Positions 12,401 through 26,639 of a stretch of DNA of 64,000 nucleotides are shown one piece after another. How positions within the stretch are numbered: the stretch's first letter is position 1; each line of letters begins with the position of its first letter. The notes beneath the pieces were generated by a model. The model was not told the origin of the DNA. It ran no database searches and saw nothing but the letters and a program-made list of their open reading frames with translations. The stretch lies in contig NW_024881282.1 in assembly GCF_018691265.1 (NCBI RefSeq), positions 22,598,399 through 22,662,398 of the forward strand, given 5' to 3'. This DNA comes from Tyto alba (lineage: Eukaryota > Chordata > Aves > Strigiformes > Tytonidae). A program made the position numbers and the translations under genes.

Positions 12401-14715
12401 TAAACAAATACATATGTTGCTAGTATAGCTCATTTCTATTTTTCATCAGTTGTGTCATGGAATAACCGAACTGGTTGTTAGAACTAGTGCCAAAATTTTT
12501 TCCACAGATGACATTTCCTATGAGAGGGAATTCTTTAGATTTTATACCAGTAATATGCACAGACTGTACTTTGAATGACAAATTCCACAGATTTCTAGAG
12601 TGTAGAATAATGCTCAGAGGCCCCTCAGATGATGTCTGGCACATCTGGCTGGGGAGATTGAGACCTTCTGCTCTGTCCTTCTGGCAAGAATGCTGGAGAA
12701 ACACAACCATAAAATACCTCCATCAGTCAGTGATCAGCTGACAGCAGTGGAGTTGCAGTAATGGTGACCACTGAGTTCACACTCCCTTCTTGACATATTT
12801 GCTGAAGACGAGAGGCCAAGGGGACTTGTGGAGACAGCTGGCAAGGGGTGCTATCTCAGCAACCCACAGCTGCTCTGGACATCTGAGTGAAAATCCTCAA
12901 CATACCAAACACTAACCTGACCTCCAAGCTGATTTTTGTTGGTCAGTGAAGGTTTTTTTGCTCCAGCTGACCTGGATGTGTGGATCACTCCCTGGGGATG
13001 CTGCAGAAGACAGCTTGAGAAATGTCCCACTCGAGGTGTCTGGCAGGAAGGAAAGCTCATTCCCACTTGTTTCTGGCTTGTGGTTTGGCACACACCTGCA
13101 AGCAAAGATATGGGAGTTTGTTCCCTTTCCTAAAGGCCAAGTCTCCAGCATCCTTGTCAAGTGCTGCAACCAGCCACCCCTCTTCAAAGACTATATGGTG
13201 TACTGAATTCCACTTCAAACACCGAGAATGTGACTGCCCCAAGATATCCCTGTTGTTCCTTCATAGCATGGCCCAAGCAACTTCCCACTCCATGGATGTC
13301 AGCAGTTGCCTGTTCCACTGAGCTAGCAAGACTCCCTCATGTTTCTGGACAGACCTAGGCAACTCATTAGGAACCATTCTGGAGCATCTCCCTCCCTCCA
13401 TTGTATAGGAAGCTTAGGTATTTAGAATGGCTCTTCTGCGGCCAAAGCATCTTCTGAAGTGTTGTTGAAGTCATGAAAGGCCTGCAGTGGCCTATGTCCA
13501 CTGAAGAGTTTCTTCTCTTCCCCTGTCACCTGAATTCACAGCACAGATCAGATCACTGGAGATGTTGAGGTTCAAATGATTTGAACCACAAAGTCCCAAC
13601 ACTCTCTGATTAGTTCGAACTCAAACACTGCAGGTTTTTGCCTAGACTTTACCTCTTTTGCTGTTTCAGAGGTTCACTACATGGTATTTCCAAGGAAGAC
13701 CTACATCTTCAGAGCTGTAGGTGTTGTCTTTTTGGGGAAAACATAATGATGTTTTTAGGAATCATTTTCAAAGTGGTAGAAGAATGGAAGCAACCCAACA
13801 TCTACAGCCCAACACACTTCAGCAAAGACGGAGAGGGAAGCTAACCTGTCAGTGTGGCTCACTGTCTCACAATCCCACCACTGCCAAAAAACAGGAGCTA
13901 GCAACATGGTTAGTCTTGGCCAGAAGGAGAGAAAGAGAACATGGTTTTAGTAGACTCGATGTGTCAGTAGCAAGAGACAAAGGGAAAAATAAAATATCTG
14001 TGTCTTTCTGTCTTAAAACAGTATCTGCAGGTAACTGTTGGACGTGACACTGGAGATCAGGAGGCTACACAAGATGTCATTGTGTCATGACTAGTGAAAA
14101 CAGTGTTCTGGAATCTAAATTTTCAGCTTAATTTTCTTCTCCCTCTGGAGTTATAAAGCAAAATTGCTGCAGTGCACTAATATATATCAGTTATTGTTGT
14201 TCAGAATGGTGCCAGTGGTGTCTAAGCATGGTGTGAGGCAACGCACAGCACTCAGACAGGGATGGGGGTGATTACCATGACCAGCTCGCAAAGATTTGCT
14301 CAAAATTCTCTGGTAAAACTGTCTGTCAATTGAAAATAAGGTTCTGGTCAGGATTTTTTGGAGGATGTGCTTGTCTCTTTATTTTAGGGAAAGCAAATAC
14401 TTTTACAAGAGATGTTCTCAGTTTTTGCTGGAAAAATGAGAATTGCGAACCCAATGCTTCTGGGATGAAGACCTGAGAGTTTGGGAGTTGCTTTCTGATG
14501 AAAATAAATAAACATTTTTTAAAGAACAACCACATTCAGATTTTGTGTTCAGGGCTATTGTCTGAATCTATCAACTTGCCGGTCTGTCGTGAGTTAAAAA
14601 TCCTGGTCTGTTGCTTGTTTATGAAGTTTGTGACATTTGCAAAAATGTACCTTTTAGCATGTAACAGAACCTGGAAAGATTCTTGCACCTGAAATTAGGT
14701 GATCCAAGACTTCAG
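9461..14715. other. Non-coding intergenic DNA, nothing recognised
   Basis: Mixed-composition DNA with no supportable gene. The run of short overlapping open frames at about 12850-13360 occupies several frames on both strands, which argues against any one of them being real. A short (ACAT)n-like stretch lies near 12350-12385. Confidence 0.6.
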
Positions 14716-14945
14716 CTGTATTTGAGATGTTTCCATTGTAACAATTTGTGTATTTTCACCTGTTGAAATGACTCTCCTCAAATGTCTTTAACTGAAAAAT
14801 TGCTGACAATACATAATTTGCTTGGCTGTCAGCACCTGACAATATAAACATTGCTAATAAGCCAACAAGAATTTTTATTCTTCACTGATCTTTTGGTTAA
14901 TAATAATCCAGTCTGGATCATGATTGTGTAGAGAAGCCCTTGAGC
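14716..14945. promoter_or_regulatory. Candidate conserved non-coding element
   Basis: AT-balanced block with AACAATTTG, ACAATATAAACATTG and GGTTAATAATAATCC words (SOX-, forkhead- and homeobox-like) and no simple repeat, about 16 kb upstream of PDX1. It stands out from the more ordinary DNA on either side. Inference from composition only. Confidence 0.3.
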
Positions 14946-17900
14946 CTCGAAATCCCTAAATTGAAATGATGGTCACAGAATTTGCAAGACTAGCAGATGA
15001 GAGAGAAAGGGATAAGGTAGTTCAAAGAAATAACAGGGTAATATTTGTTTTCTGCTTGGAATATTTATAATTGTCATTCACCTATTTCCAAAGAGCTGCC
15101 CTAATTCACATCTAGTCCAGGCCTATCCCCTTGTCTCACTTCCCATCTCACATCACCTAACCATAAACCCGAGTTTCTGTAGATGGAGAAGAAGTGTTGC
15201 CCATACCTGAGGAAGGGTTGGCAAGTGCACTTGTCAGCGCTGTGTATGCGGGAAGATGCTCACTCAACAAACTGCCTGTGAGTCCTCCAGGAGGGAAGCT
15301 GCATCCTGCACCAGGACGTGTAACCTGCCTGCACCTCCCAGTGTGGACCAGCCCTGGGCACCTAAATTAAGCGTTCTGGTTAGACTAACGGTGGGTAAGA
15401 CCCACCTCTTTTTCTTCTCACTGGTGGTAAGGCAGATGTCTCTGGCTGTGCTGGTGGCTCTCAGCTCTCCTTATTGTCAGTGGATGACAGCACCTCCTAG
15501 CACGTGTTTGTCTGTCCTGTTTAGGACACTGGCTTCACCAGGAGACAGCTGAAACCTAACACCCCTCTCTACTGTTTATAAAGTGGGTTAGGACGACTAG
15601 TTTAAATGGAGAATTGCATACTGGAAACACTGAGGAGCTTGAGGACATAGAAATGGCTGCACAGGTCAGGCTGAGGATCCCTCATGCTGTCTATCCATTC
15701 TCCAGCAGTGACCAGGGGATGCCTAGAGGAGATGAGCAGGATAACTACCTAGAGACACCCCAGGACAATTTCCCTGTTGTGGAAACTTCCTCAGCTGCAC
15801 AGAAATGCTTCTTCACTAGACTGCTTGTCCTGGGAGGACTCGCAGCTAGAGGAGATAAGCGCTACCCTAAATTACTTCTGTTGCTGAAAATGTCTGTGCA
15901 GCAGGCAGAGCACTGGCTGCAGATCTGGGCCAGACCCTTCTTAGGCAGCAGGGGTTTGAGTCAGCACCCTCATTTATCAGGACAGTATTTTAGCTCCAGT
16001 CCTGATCCAGGGCAGGTGTTTCATGTGTCCCAGAACAGGCTCCGGGTTGGTCATTATTTTGTACAAACAACACCTTTTTTCAGCCTGGAGTTAAACCAAA
16101 AGATCTCCCTACTGACACTGACTGCTTTACAGACCTTTTTCCTATAACACCTCCCGGGTGACCTTTCTGTCACCTTTAAACAGGTTCCCATTTAGTAACA
16201 GCTTCTGTCCCCATCAGTGACAGCTTCGGCTCAGGCAGCCCTGGTGTGCTTGTCCTAATGGCCTGAACTGAGATTTCTGACCCATTCATCAGCTGCAGCT
16301 CTGATCCCCACCATTTCTAACATCAGAAACTTATTTTAAAAAGTGTCATTGAATTAATGTATCCAGGTAGAGTCTTTGCTCTTCTGTACTCACTGAATAC
16401 TTTGCAAAGCATATCTGTAATCCTTGGTTACAGCTGTACACAACTTGCAAAACTTGTATTTATACATGGGGAAAGAAAAAAAGCCTGGACAGTCTGCAAA
16501 GTCAAATTTGCCAAGCCTTATAGCGAGCACTTTTTCTTTGCCCATAAATGCAAGGTTCATCTTGCTGTCCAAGCCAGCAAAAGATCTAGGACAACAGGGT
16601 GTCTTTGAGCATGGAGATATGCCACCAGGCAGTTTCCAGCATCACAGCTGATTCAGGGAGACAGGGACCACCTTCTCAGTGCACATGAACCCCAACCATG
16701 ATAGAAGCCTTGTGGATAAGTCTCCTCTAGTCCCTGTCAAACAGGAACCTGCTTAGTGGTGATTTTAAAGGGCTGACTTCCTATCTGTGATGGTGAAGAA
16801 TGTTGCTCACTGACGCAGCTAAGTCAACAGAAGGACTCTGCTAAAAGTCAGCGCCTGAGATGGCCACCTACTTACACGTGATGCCTGCCCCTCCAAGGGG
16901 ACTGTGATAACACACCTTCTTCCCAGCACACAGTGCCAAACCTCCACTGAGAAAACAGGCAGAAAAAAAGAGGAAGCTTTGGCTTGCTCCAGGATCATCC
17001 TGGACACACCAATCCCCGCTGGGAGCAACCCAGAGATTTCATCCAGACCTGACATCCCAGGCTGAGGCAGCCCCTGCCCTTGGCTGCCCGGGGCCAGGAG
17101 TTGCACATGAGTACGAAAGGCAGAGGCTGCCAGCAGTGCTTTCCTACCATGCACCAGGGAATCAGGCCATGCTACACCTGAGCAAGAGTATGAGAGCCTT
17201 CTCCTAGCTGTCTACTTAGTGGGTGCAAGGAAACTTCTGTAGGTGAGATGTAAAGGCTGAGACCACTCTTCAGTCCAAGGCCTTGGGTTGGTAGTATGTC
17301 CCAGAGGCAGTAGGCACAGCACTTGACCTGGATGATCACAGCAGGCTTCTGGCTTAGGCTCTTTTTCCGCTTGGGAAAAAACCCCAACCAAACACCAACA
17401 AAAAAACTTGTCTTCAAGGAAGTCCAGGAGCAAAGGCTGATGCATCAACTTGCTCCAAGGGCATCTCTCCACTGCAGAATAATGGACTTGTGCCTGGTCT
17501 TCATGAATGTCAGTTGGTGTTTCTCATGTCCAAGTAGAGGAGCTGCGGGGAAGTCTGTGGAAGGAGACCTCATCTGTGCCTGGCCACATAGATAGTGCAG
17601 GTACCAAGGCTGGGGGAAGGGTCTTTGGGAGAAGCTCAGGTTCCTTGGTGACCTGACTGACTTTAGACAACTTGTGAACTTCTGTGTTGTTTCCTGAGCC
17701 AAGAAACAGCTCTGTCTTCCCCAGCCTTGTAGACAGAAATGCTCTTTGCCTTCCTCTTTAGCTGAGACACCCTGAAGGCTGCATGTTGCTCACATCCATC
17801 CTCTCTTCTGAGGGATGAATGAACCTGTGATTTGAGATGTTCAGTAGCTGGTGGCTGCGTGGTTGTTGCAGAAGGGCACAGGCAAGGTCTAGATCCTAGG

Positions 17901-19885
17901 CCTTGTGTCTAGGCACAATGCATGTCATCCCTCATTTCTATCATCCCATAAGGTTGCAGGACTCCCAGAGGGAGTTCACTTCCAGCACAGTGAAGACACC
18001 CACTAAATGTGGTGGTTTCCATGCATTACTCAGCTGCGGACAGGTGTTTGGGTGCCAGATAGCTAGTGCAGACAGGGGACTGCATTATTCAGAAGCATCC
18101 TGGAGCATGGGAATAACTTCTCACACACTGATGACAGAAATCAAAGTAGCTGAGAAGTTACTATCAGCCAGGAGCTGGCTGTCCCAGGCTGCCCCAGATC
18201 AATAGCTACCTGGTGTGATATCAGCTGTGAGCTCTGAGGATAGGGATGTTTGCCATGTAATGAATATAGTGGTTTACTCAGGGGCAGTGACCTAAGCAAG
18301 GGTCTGAAACAGCAGCTGGATTTCACAGAATAGGCTGCAGTGAGGCTGCAGGCATCTCCTCTAACACACAAACACAGGATTCTCACCCAAAGCTCTGTGG
18401 GTCATCAAGGGAAGCTTGTGGTGAACCTGTGGGACAGCCACATGTTATAGGGATCCTTTCTGACCTTACACAAGCACACACGTTTTCTCTAAGGATAGCT
18501 GAGCTCAGCGTTACCTTGTGAGAGCCCTCTTTGCCTCCATGCATGAGAGCGATCCCCTGACAGCAGACCAGCTGACAAAGGGATCTTTAGTGGAGGCTGA
18601 ATATATGCCAGTGGCAAGGTGGTAGGACATCTGGCCAGTGGGTGCCAGGAGGATGTTGTTTTCTGATGACAGAGAGGCTAATGTTGGCTGGCTGGGCACG
18701 GCGTGACCTGCAAGGAGCAGGCAAGAGTTTTGCTCAGATCCCCCAAGGCTGTGCTGAGTGGCCGGAATGGCTCAGGCTCCAGGCACAGTCCTGACTGTCT
18801 TGGGGGTGGAAAGCAGGAGAGCAAGGGATATGAGAGCGGCCTGATACGTCCACATACGTGCTTCACCCAGGCACATATGTGTCCAGGCGTGCAGAGCAGG
18901 AAACAGAATATGAACCTTGCACATCACATTCATGTCAGGCTATTGCTGTGATAACGGCAGTGCTTAGAAACGGATTAAGGGCTTTGGGCACAACTTCCCA
19001 CCTCTTCCTTCTCTCCAAGCACCGAAGCATGAGTGTGCTGTTGGTGCCTCTTCATTAGCAGATAATACAAAGTTAAAACAACAAGACACGTAGGCAGGAT
19101 TTCACTCACATAACTACAGATGTCCAAGTCTGAGCTGGCTGGTCCCTTTGTGGCAGGTGAAGACTCATGCCCTAAACACATTGCATCCATTTGCCTGGTG
19201 CCCACATCAAGCCAGCGCTTAGCAGATGGTCTTTGCCTTTCTTGAGCCCTTCTCAGACATTGTGTCCGAAGGGCTTGGCTGGCTGCCTGGTCCTGCCCAA
19301 CAGGGAAAATCCTCATGGGAAAAACGTGAGGCTTTGTGGTCTGCAGCTGGCACCCCCCAGAGCCCAGCGCTGCTGCTCCCACCGAAGGGGGATCAAACCC
19401 TTTGTAGCTGTACACTGGGAACACACACAGCCCTGGGGCAAAAAGGGGAGGAGCTGGTGAGACTGGGGCACAGAGTCAGAGGGACCTGTGCCAGGGCCTG
19501 GTTTAAGAGGGGTGGCTGAGGTGGGAAGCAGCATGTGGTGCAAGCCATCGGACGGCAAGAGGGAGAATGGGCACTTTTGCTTTGCTGAAGACTAATTTGG
19601 ATCCCTCTTCCCCTTGCAGACCATCTAAGTCTACCTGGATAAAATAGGCATGAGGAGCTTGGATGAAGCCACAGGGAAGGGCACAGAGGGTGTATGTGGC
19701 GTGGCTTCACCTCCAGAAGAGATTGTTTCCTTCAACATCCCTTCCATCATTCCCCTGAGGGCACCAGAGTCCCAGAGGCTGCTGGCCTCACACTTCGTGG
19801 CTCCAGAGGGGAAGAAAATCCTTGGAGCTGTTTCCATGTCCACCCAGAGCTAGAGCTTCATCCTGGGAAAAGTGTTAAATCCATC
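14946..19885. other. Non-coding intergenic DNA, nothing recognised
   Basis: About 5 kb without a supportable exon. The longest frame (177 codons, 15614-16147) has no recognisable domain, no family resemblance and no splice or promoter context, so I do not call it a gene. Confidence 0.6.
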
Positions 19886-20370
19886 TAGGCTTTGAAAACA
19901 CAGTGATATCAAATCTGAATTTAAAACAATTTATGCATAGACCATTATAACATTTTAATGGGGAAAAAATACACAGTCGTTTCAAGCTTGAAGAGTCTAA
20001 GTAGTACGGTTTTGTATAAATGGCTGATATGTTATTTGTTTATTGGGCAATCTACTTTTTTATATTGTTTGTCAGGCTATATAATTTTAGGTGAAAGCTT
20101 TTTAGCATGCTGCGCCTGCCAGAAGAACTTCCTTTATATACAGGTTTCTGCTCCAATGTGCATGGAAAATAGACAACTAATTGCCTTCTTACCCCCTCTT
20201 GCACTGTTAACCAGAACCTGGCTACTCTGTAAATTAGACAAACGTATTAACGGTGCTGCTGCACAAATCAGTTGAGCGTTAAAGCAGTTGATTTCATTTG
20301 AGGCTCACAAGAGGATCATTCAATTTAAGAGGCTGGTTTTGGCAACTGCAGCACTCATTTATTCGATTGG
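19886..20370. promoter_or_regulatory. Candidate long conserved non-coding element
   Basis: Nearly 500 bp of repeat-free, AT-balanced sequence dense in homeodomain-type words: AATTTATGCAT near 19929, CATTTTAATG, GTTTATTGGG near 20038, CTAATTGCC and GTTAAAGCAGTTGATT. It is the most enhancer-like stretch of the 25 kb desert left of PDX1, about 11 kb from its start codon. It has no open frame longer than about 105 codons. Conservation is inferred, not measured. Confidence 0.4.
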
Positions 20371-21345
20371 TGACTTCCTAACCACGATGGGGAGGGGGCA
20401 GTGATCTCTTCATAGGACACCAGCCAAGGATGGGATACCTGGAGTCTTTCACTGGGGTTATCTCTTGGGGCAGGTGCCTTCCTTCCCCTGAGCCTCTGTC
20501 TGCCTTGGTCTGCTCTGGGTCTTTGGACTGTGCGTTACGCCGAGAGGAGGTCATCTCCTAGGGTGAGCTGATGTTGGGACCACACGGCCCTGATGGCTGT
20601 GGGGCCTCTGAAAGCTTCTTTATTAAAACATGATGTCTCACTTCCTTCAGTTGTTATGATGAAATTACTCTCACCAAGGTTTCTGCAACACCATGTGGAT
20701 TTTATTGATTGTGAAAAACTGTGGTAGGTGCAATATAGGAGAACAGCCTTAAATCAAAAGAGCTAACAGTCATGCCTGTCTAGAAACCTGGTAGCTAGGT
20801 GTTGCTCTGTTGAAGCCCATCAAGTTGCATTTTAAAGTTTAAAACCCAGCAGAGCCTCTCACTACTGGCTCAGGCGTTGATCTGTTCCTCGGCAGTGCAG
20901 ACACAACCTGTGTCACATCGCAGGACAATCCAGGGCTTTTACAAATTCAAATGAATTGAGAATAACCAGACCGGAATTTCTTCTTCCCTCTGTCTTTCCA
21001 TATTACTCCAGCTCTACTGGCTTACAATCCCCCTGCAAGCACTTCTGTGCTCACCGTGCACCCTTGGGGTTTCTACCCACTCGTTAAGCACCGAGTCCAG
21101 AGGTGCCCTTCCAAGGACCAAATGCCCACTGTGTTCCTTCCCAGCCTGGAGAAATTCTTCCCTTTCGACTCTCCCTCAACGGACAAGACAAATTAGTCTC
21201 CTAAATCACACCAAGTCTTTTCTAACTGCCACTTTTTAAAGCCTCCTGTTATTCCTAGGGCTTGGACCAAACACTGAGTTAATGATTACTGGGTGGAGTT
21301 TCGATGGTTATTTTGAGGAGACAGCCTTTTCCAGCCTTCTGGACA
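20371..21345. other. Non-coding intergenic DNA, nothing recognised
   Basis: About 1 kb of ordinary sequence with no supportable gene, repeat or RNA. Confidence 0.6.
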
Positions 21346-22225
21346 CTCGAGGAAGGACATTTAATCAATGTCTTTGTCCTTGTCAGCTGATGCATTAAAT
21401 GGGGTGGTGTTTAGGTACATAAAATCATTTCAGGCTCTGACAATGTGCTTTCCAGTGTGCAGGTAAGGAGCAATAAAACCTATATGCATCTTTAAGAGAA
21501 TGAAAATCTAGTTGAGCTTTCAGTTAAATATGCAAATTTATACCTATTATGTGTGTACAGTTCATCATCGCTTCATAAAGATATTGATTTTTTTTCTGGT
21601 TTGCTATGTAATTGGGGGTTTAAATCACAGCTTTTCAAACTCGATCTGGACTTAACTTGCAAATGTTTTACAAATATAAACACTGAACAGAAATAGTATA
21701 CAAAGACAAGGAAATAAATATACAAATAAGGCACTGAGAAATCATAGATGGAAATACAATTAAGAAAATTATGATGGAGAAAGAGAAAGCGAAAGAGAAA
21801 GCAAGTGAAAGAGAAAGTGGGGGAAGGCAAGGCAAGGGTCAAAAAAGCGAGCAGAAGAGTGTTACAGATAAGTGGAAATATTCCAGGCTATATGGATCCT
21901 TAGCATGACTAAATTACACTTGAAACATTATATTATAAATAAATAAGCAAACTAATAAATGTTACAGTATACAATAAATATTTAGTTTATTTTATATACA
22001 CAGGAAAACAGTGGTCATTGCAGCTGAGCAAATCCATATTACTTAATCGGTTCTGTTTACTTTCATGTTGGTGAATTATCTGTGAGAAAAACCGAGTTTC
22101 TTTCCCTTCATTTTTTAAAACGTGAGAGGTCCTAAAAAGTTTTCAGATGGAAGATGTGTCTTAATTTTAAAAATATATATTTATTTAAATATTTAGAATT
22201 CAATCTGTGTTAATAACTGGTTGGA
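21346..22225. promoter_or_regulatory. AT-rich candidate regulatory block with a GAAA-rich tract
   Basis: An 880-bp AT-rich island. Its left half (21350-21600) carries homeobox- and POU-like words such as TTTAATCAATG, GCATTAAATG and AATATGCAAATTTAT, the last containing an ATGCAAAT octamer. A purine tract of GAAA-type repeats occupies about 21777-21830. The right half is AT-rich with (AAATA)-like words and may be simple sequence. Enhancer status is inference. Confidence 0.3.
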
Positions 22226-25200
22226 TGTGTAAAGTATAGATACATTTCTCTTTCCTTGTTGGATGAACATAAGAATTAGGCCTGCTGCGGTGTATTACAC
22301 AGGCAAGGAAACAGGAGCAAGGAAGTTGACTGAACACCTTCAACTGATGCCCCTGTCTACAGACTCTGTGAGATGGCATTTTGTCTCCTGCCCTTCTCCT
22401 GTTCCTTCCCAGGACTCTTCTCTCATTTATAACATGTTATAGACAAAGCCCAGTTAAACCAATAACTGCATTTGTTCTACTTTCTCTCCTGAGGTCCTTG
22501 AGTGCGAGACTTATCCGCCTCAGATTTTATTACACCCATGTTCAGAGGACAGAGGGGTGGCTTTTCTCGCAGGGTCCATCCTAGACCTTCCCTCTGTGGG
22601 CTGTGAGAGGTTCACAGCACCTCCAGGGCTGATGTGGCGTCAGTTTACAGAGGGGAGCATGAAACCTGGTGCCCTAATTTTCAAACGGATTTCAATCACT
22701 GCATAACCATATAAATACCTTCTGAAAACCACATTGCGCCAAGTAGGAGTAAGTTAAAAAGTCTCCACTCATTCTTAATCCCTAGTTGAAGTGCTCAGTA
22801 GTGCTCCTGGACCCAGAAGCTCAGAAAAAGCCTGTGTGGACAGCACTGGAGGGGGTCAAGATATTTCCAGAGCCCAGTTCTTGTGGCATTGGGTGTTCAC
22901 AACCAGACTCCCTAAAAGCTTCCTCTTCTTCTGGGAGGACCTCAAGATGCTGCAGACCAGTCACGCAGAAAAATCAAGGCGTTTGCAGCCGGAAACTCTT
23001 TTTGAGGAGTTCAACCCAATAGATTTCATCAAGGTTACATTATCTCCCTTTGATCGGACCTGCTGGAGCACCCGGCAGCGCAGCCCAGGTCCTGCCTCCC
23101 ACCTGGGCAGAGGGCTGGGAGAGCACACCCTCCATCCCCCCCGGCTCCTGCATCCATGTTTCTTGTGGGCAGGGACAGGGAAAGGGAAAAAAGTCAGCCT
23201 GGTGTATTACCAGGTTTCACCCAGAGCTGAGCTGGGAGCACGACCAAAACCAGACCTTCAAACTCTTTCCTCTGACAGGTGAGCATCTTATGTGTCCTCT
23301 GCATAAAACACCTTCCTCCTCCACACTGCCCAGGGCTGGAGGATGGAGCATTAGGAACATCTCCCAGCTTTTCAGCTCCCGGGCTTGATACCACGACTGC
23401 AGTGCAGAGAGCTTTCATTCGGTCCCGAGGCCCAGGGCAGGCATGTCCTCACCATAAAAAGAAGTTATAAAGGGCTTAGCTGCTGAATTTTAAGATGTGG
23501 AGCCTGTGCAATGTGCAGCAGTTCCAAGTTTGACTAAATGTAGGAAGCTTTGCACAGACAGATTGCTCTGGAGGGACATGACTGTGGGACATCCCAGCAG
23601 GAGTTCTAACATGCTTAAATCCAGCCAAGAAACACAGCAGTGAAGAAAGCATGGCAGGAAAGTTTTGTGCGGGGTTGCTGTCTCCAGATGTCAGCTATTC
23701 CAGTTCTCTGCTCCAGTTTGGGATCAGCCATACATCCATTGCTCTTGTTTTAAGAGACTTGCAGAGGTAGTGACCCCACACCCTCCCCGTACAGCCGGCT
23801 CCAGTGAGTCACCATTTCCCAGCTTCGCTTTCATACCGGTCCAAACAATTTTCGGGAAAGTTTTCCCACATGTTTGGTGAGAGGCAGAGATACAGAATGG
23901 AAAATTTCAGCCCAAATGGTTGAAGTCCAGCAAAACGACAATGGACAAACAAGAGGGGAGGGCTATGGTGAGAACTGCCAGGTGCCACCTGCATGGCCAG
24001 GCTTCAGCTGAGCCCAAAACCTGCCCTGCCTGGAGAGCCTGGGGTCTGGGGGAAAACTCAAGCAGGAAAGGGATGTGAGGGGGAATTCTCTCTGGGTAAT
24101 AGTTCGGCCCTGAATTCTTCTATCTGTAAATATATTTTTTTTTCCTTTTTTTTTTTTTTCTACTTCTATCAGGTATAATAAACATGAGGTGTAAAACAGA
24201 AAATTGTGTGAGGCAGACAACATGAAATTGCTGTGTTTTCAGTGGAAAGGTTCACAGTATTTTAAAGTAATTCCTCAACTCCTCTCACTAGGCAAAGAAA
24301 TTGTGCTTCCCTGGTGATAGGCAATATTCCTACCAGAAAATGAAATTATGAATATCAGGGAGGATGGGAAGAAAGTTAAAAGGTGTAAAAAGAGAAAGTG
24401 CAAAAAGAGACTCCGCATATAAGATCCTCGCCTACTCTCAGCCTTTCCCAAGGCAACTTCCCTACATATTTCCTGGACAGGGTCTTGATGGCTTACGTAA
24501 ATGTGTCTTCCTGCAGGTCAAGATGTGGCCCACACCTACGGTGTGAAGAAGCTGATGGGTGGTGGGAAGAGCAAACTGAAGCTGCCATGTGCGAATGCAG
24601 AATCACTCAGAGACCAGAAAAGCTTCATGCCAGAAAAAAAAAGCTGACGAACCAGTGTTACTTTAAGGCAGGTGGAATAGTTCGTGCTCTTGTTTTTATC
24701 ATTAGTGCTAAGAGGGAAAGACAGCTTTGTTTTCACATGGTTATTGATTATTAACCAGCTTTGTGAAAGGTTACCTTTCTGCTAGATACAGCCATGGGGG
24801 GGTGGGGGGGGGTTAAAAATCAATCCCTGGGAAAGCTCTGTTTCCCAGTCAACTTCTCCTTCTCCCACAGCCAGCCCTTGCCATGGATACAGTTTCCCTG
24901 TGTTGGTTTGAGCACGGCTGGTAGAGAAAAAGAGATTATTTTGAATATGTTCCACTCACCTTCAGCACTTGTTTTCTGTCTAAATGTCAATTGCAGAAAA
25001 GCAGTTGAGCACTGAGAAGTCATTAAATATTATGTAGATATAGAAAATCAAACCAGATATTGCTGTAATGAAGTATGACAGAACTATACTCCTTAATATT
25101 TTATACTCTAGTTAGACAGTCAGGGAGTGGGAGGAATGGTGAAACTACCTTCGGTCACAACTGGAAAGGGAAGAAATTGAGTAGGGGTTCACAAATTATG

Positions 25201-26635
25201 TACATTAAAAGACAAGGAGAATGTTCTTGCCACCTTTCCAAGGGAAAAAAGTAATACTGTGTCCAGATGGTTTTACATTTCACTAATCTCAGCAGCCTGC
25301 AGTGACATCTGTCAGACACCACTGGGGAAGAAGGGGACAAGACTTTCAAAATACAGTCACTCACATTTAAGCTCCTACATTAACCATTTAAAGGTAAGAT
25401 CTCTGAAAATGCCATTGAATTTCAAGAAGCGTGTTGTATATGTTGGCATGCTTTGCAAAATTACATGGATAGGACATTAGGTATGTGGCTTGGCTTTCCA
25501 AACCCCTGGGCACTCAGACACATTTGTGTCATACTGTGAAGTTTTGGGCTTCATATAATACAAAATAAGAGTTAACTGTGCAGACAACTTCTCTGACAGG
25601 CAAACACCAAGCTAGAAGAATATGATCAGATCTTAACAAGAACTTAAAACATACTTGAATTTAATATGGTAATTCAAGTATTGCAATGTGGTTACTGTGT
25701 GATCTTACTGTAGGATGGCAACAGTTGAGTACCTGAAACTTTTGTTACTGGTGCTCAGATATCTGAACTCCTGCGCTTGTGTTGAAGGTAATTGCAACCT
25801 GCTTTTTCTACTTAACATCACTGCTATCACCACCACCTTTCAATTAGTGATACAGACCCATGGATTCATTTTTTGTTTAATCTCTTGGAATAACAAACTT
25901 GCTGTGGGGATCTACCTTCTAAAAAAATCCTCACAGCAACTTTAATGAGAGCACTGAGTAGTCCAGAAAAGTCACCTCAAAGGAGTAAAGGATCATTAGA
26001 GGAAACAGTCTGGATCTACCAGGGTTGTTCTCAGCATGAACTGCGACTGTGTTAATGGTCGTGGGACCGTGCTCATGAATCAGACACAACACAGAGCTGG
26101 AAGTACAAGCTCCACGGATGAAACTGGGTGATCCAAACGTGGTAGTTATAATATCCCCAAGATCTTTGGGGTCTTCTATGGTCCATAAAAACTTGCTACC
26201 ACAGGTAAAGGACCTCGAGCTGAAGTGAAGCATACCTCCAGCCAGGCTTTAAGGTGAGGGAGAATCTACCTGACTCTTGCTTTTCTTTTCTCTGTTTTCA
26301 ATGGTTAAAACTCTGTTGTATGTTCATCAGTGGGAATAAACATATTTGTATCAGCCCTTTTTTTCTTTGCATGGTTACCTAGAGACTGTTTCTTGTCACT
26401 CCAAGCCTGTCAAAACCACAAACTTGGGGAGTCAGGACAGGGGAAGTTCTCAGGTGGGAGATGACAATGTGTGTGCAGGGGTCCCTGGCCTCATGGGGTC
26501 CTTATATGAGCTAAAGAGGCAATGATGCTCCTTTTAATTTCTTACATTGTGCCTACCCATCTCAAGGCTCTTCTAGTTGGAGGATTAAGAGTGATTAAAC
26601 ACAGACAAGTGCAAGGTCGGCAAAGGGTGGCGGTA
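22226..26635. other. Non-coding intergenic DNA, nothing recognised
   Basis: About 4.4 kb without a supportable gene. It contains a poly-T run near 24150 and a poly-G run near 24798. Short open frames overlap in several frames and have no domains. Confidence 0.6.
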
Positions 26636-26639
26636 CCTC

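Noticed and set aside
15614..16147. 177-codon open frame
   Set aside because: No recognisable family, no promoter or splice signals, isolated in a gene desert.
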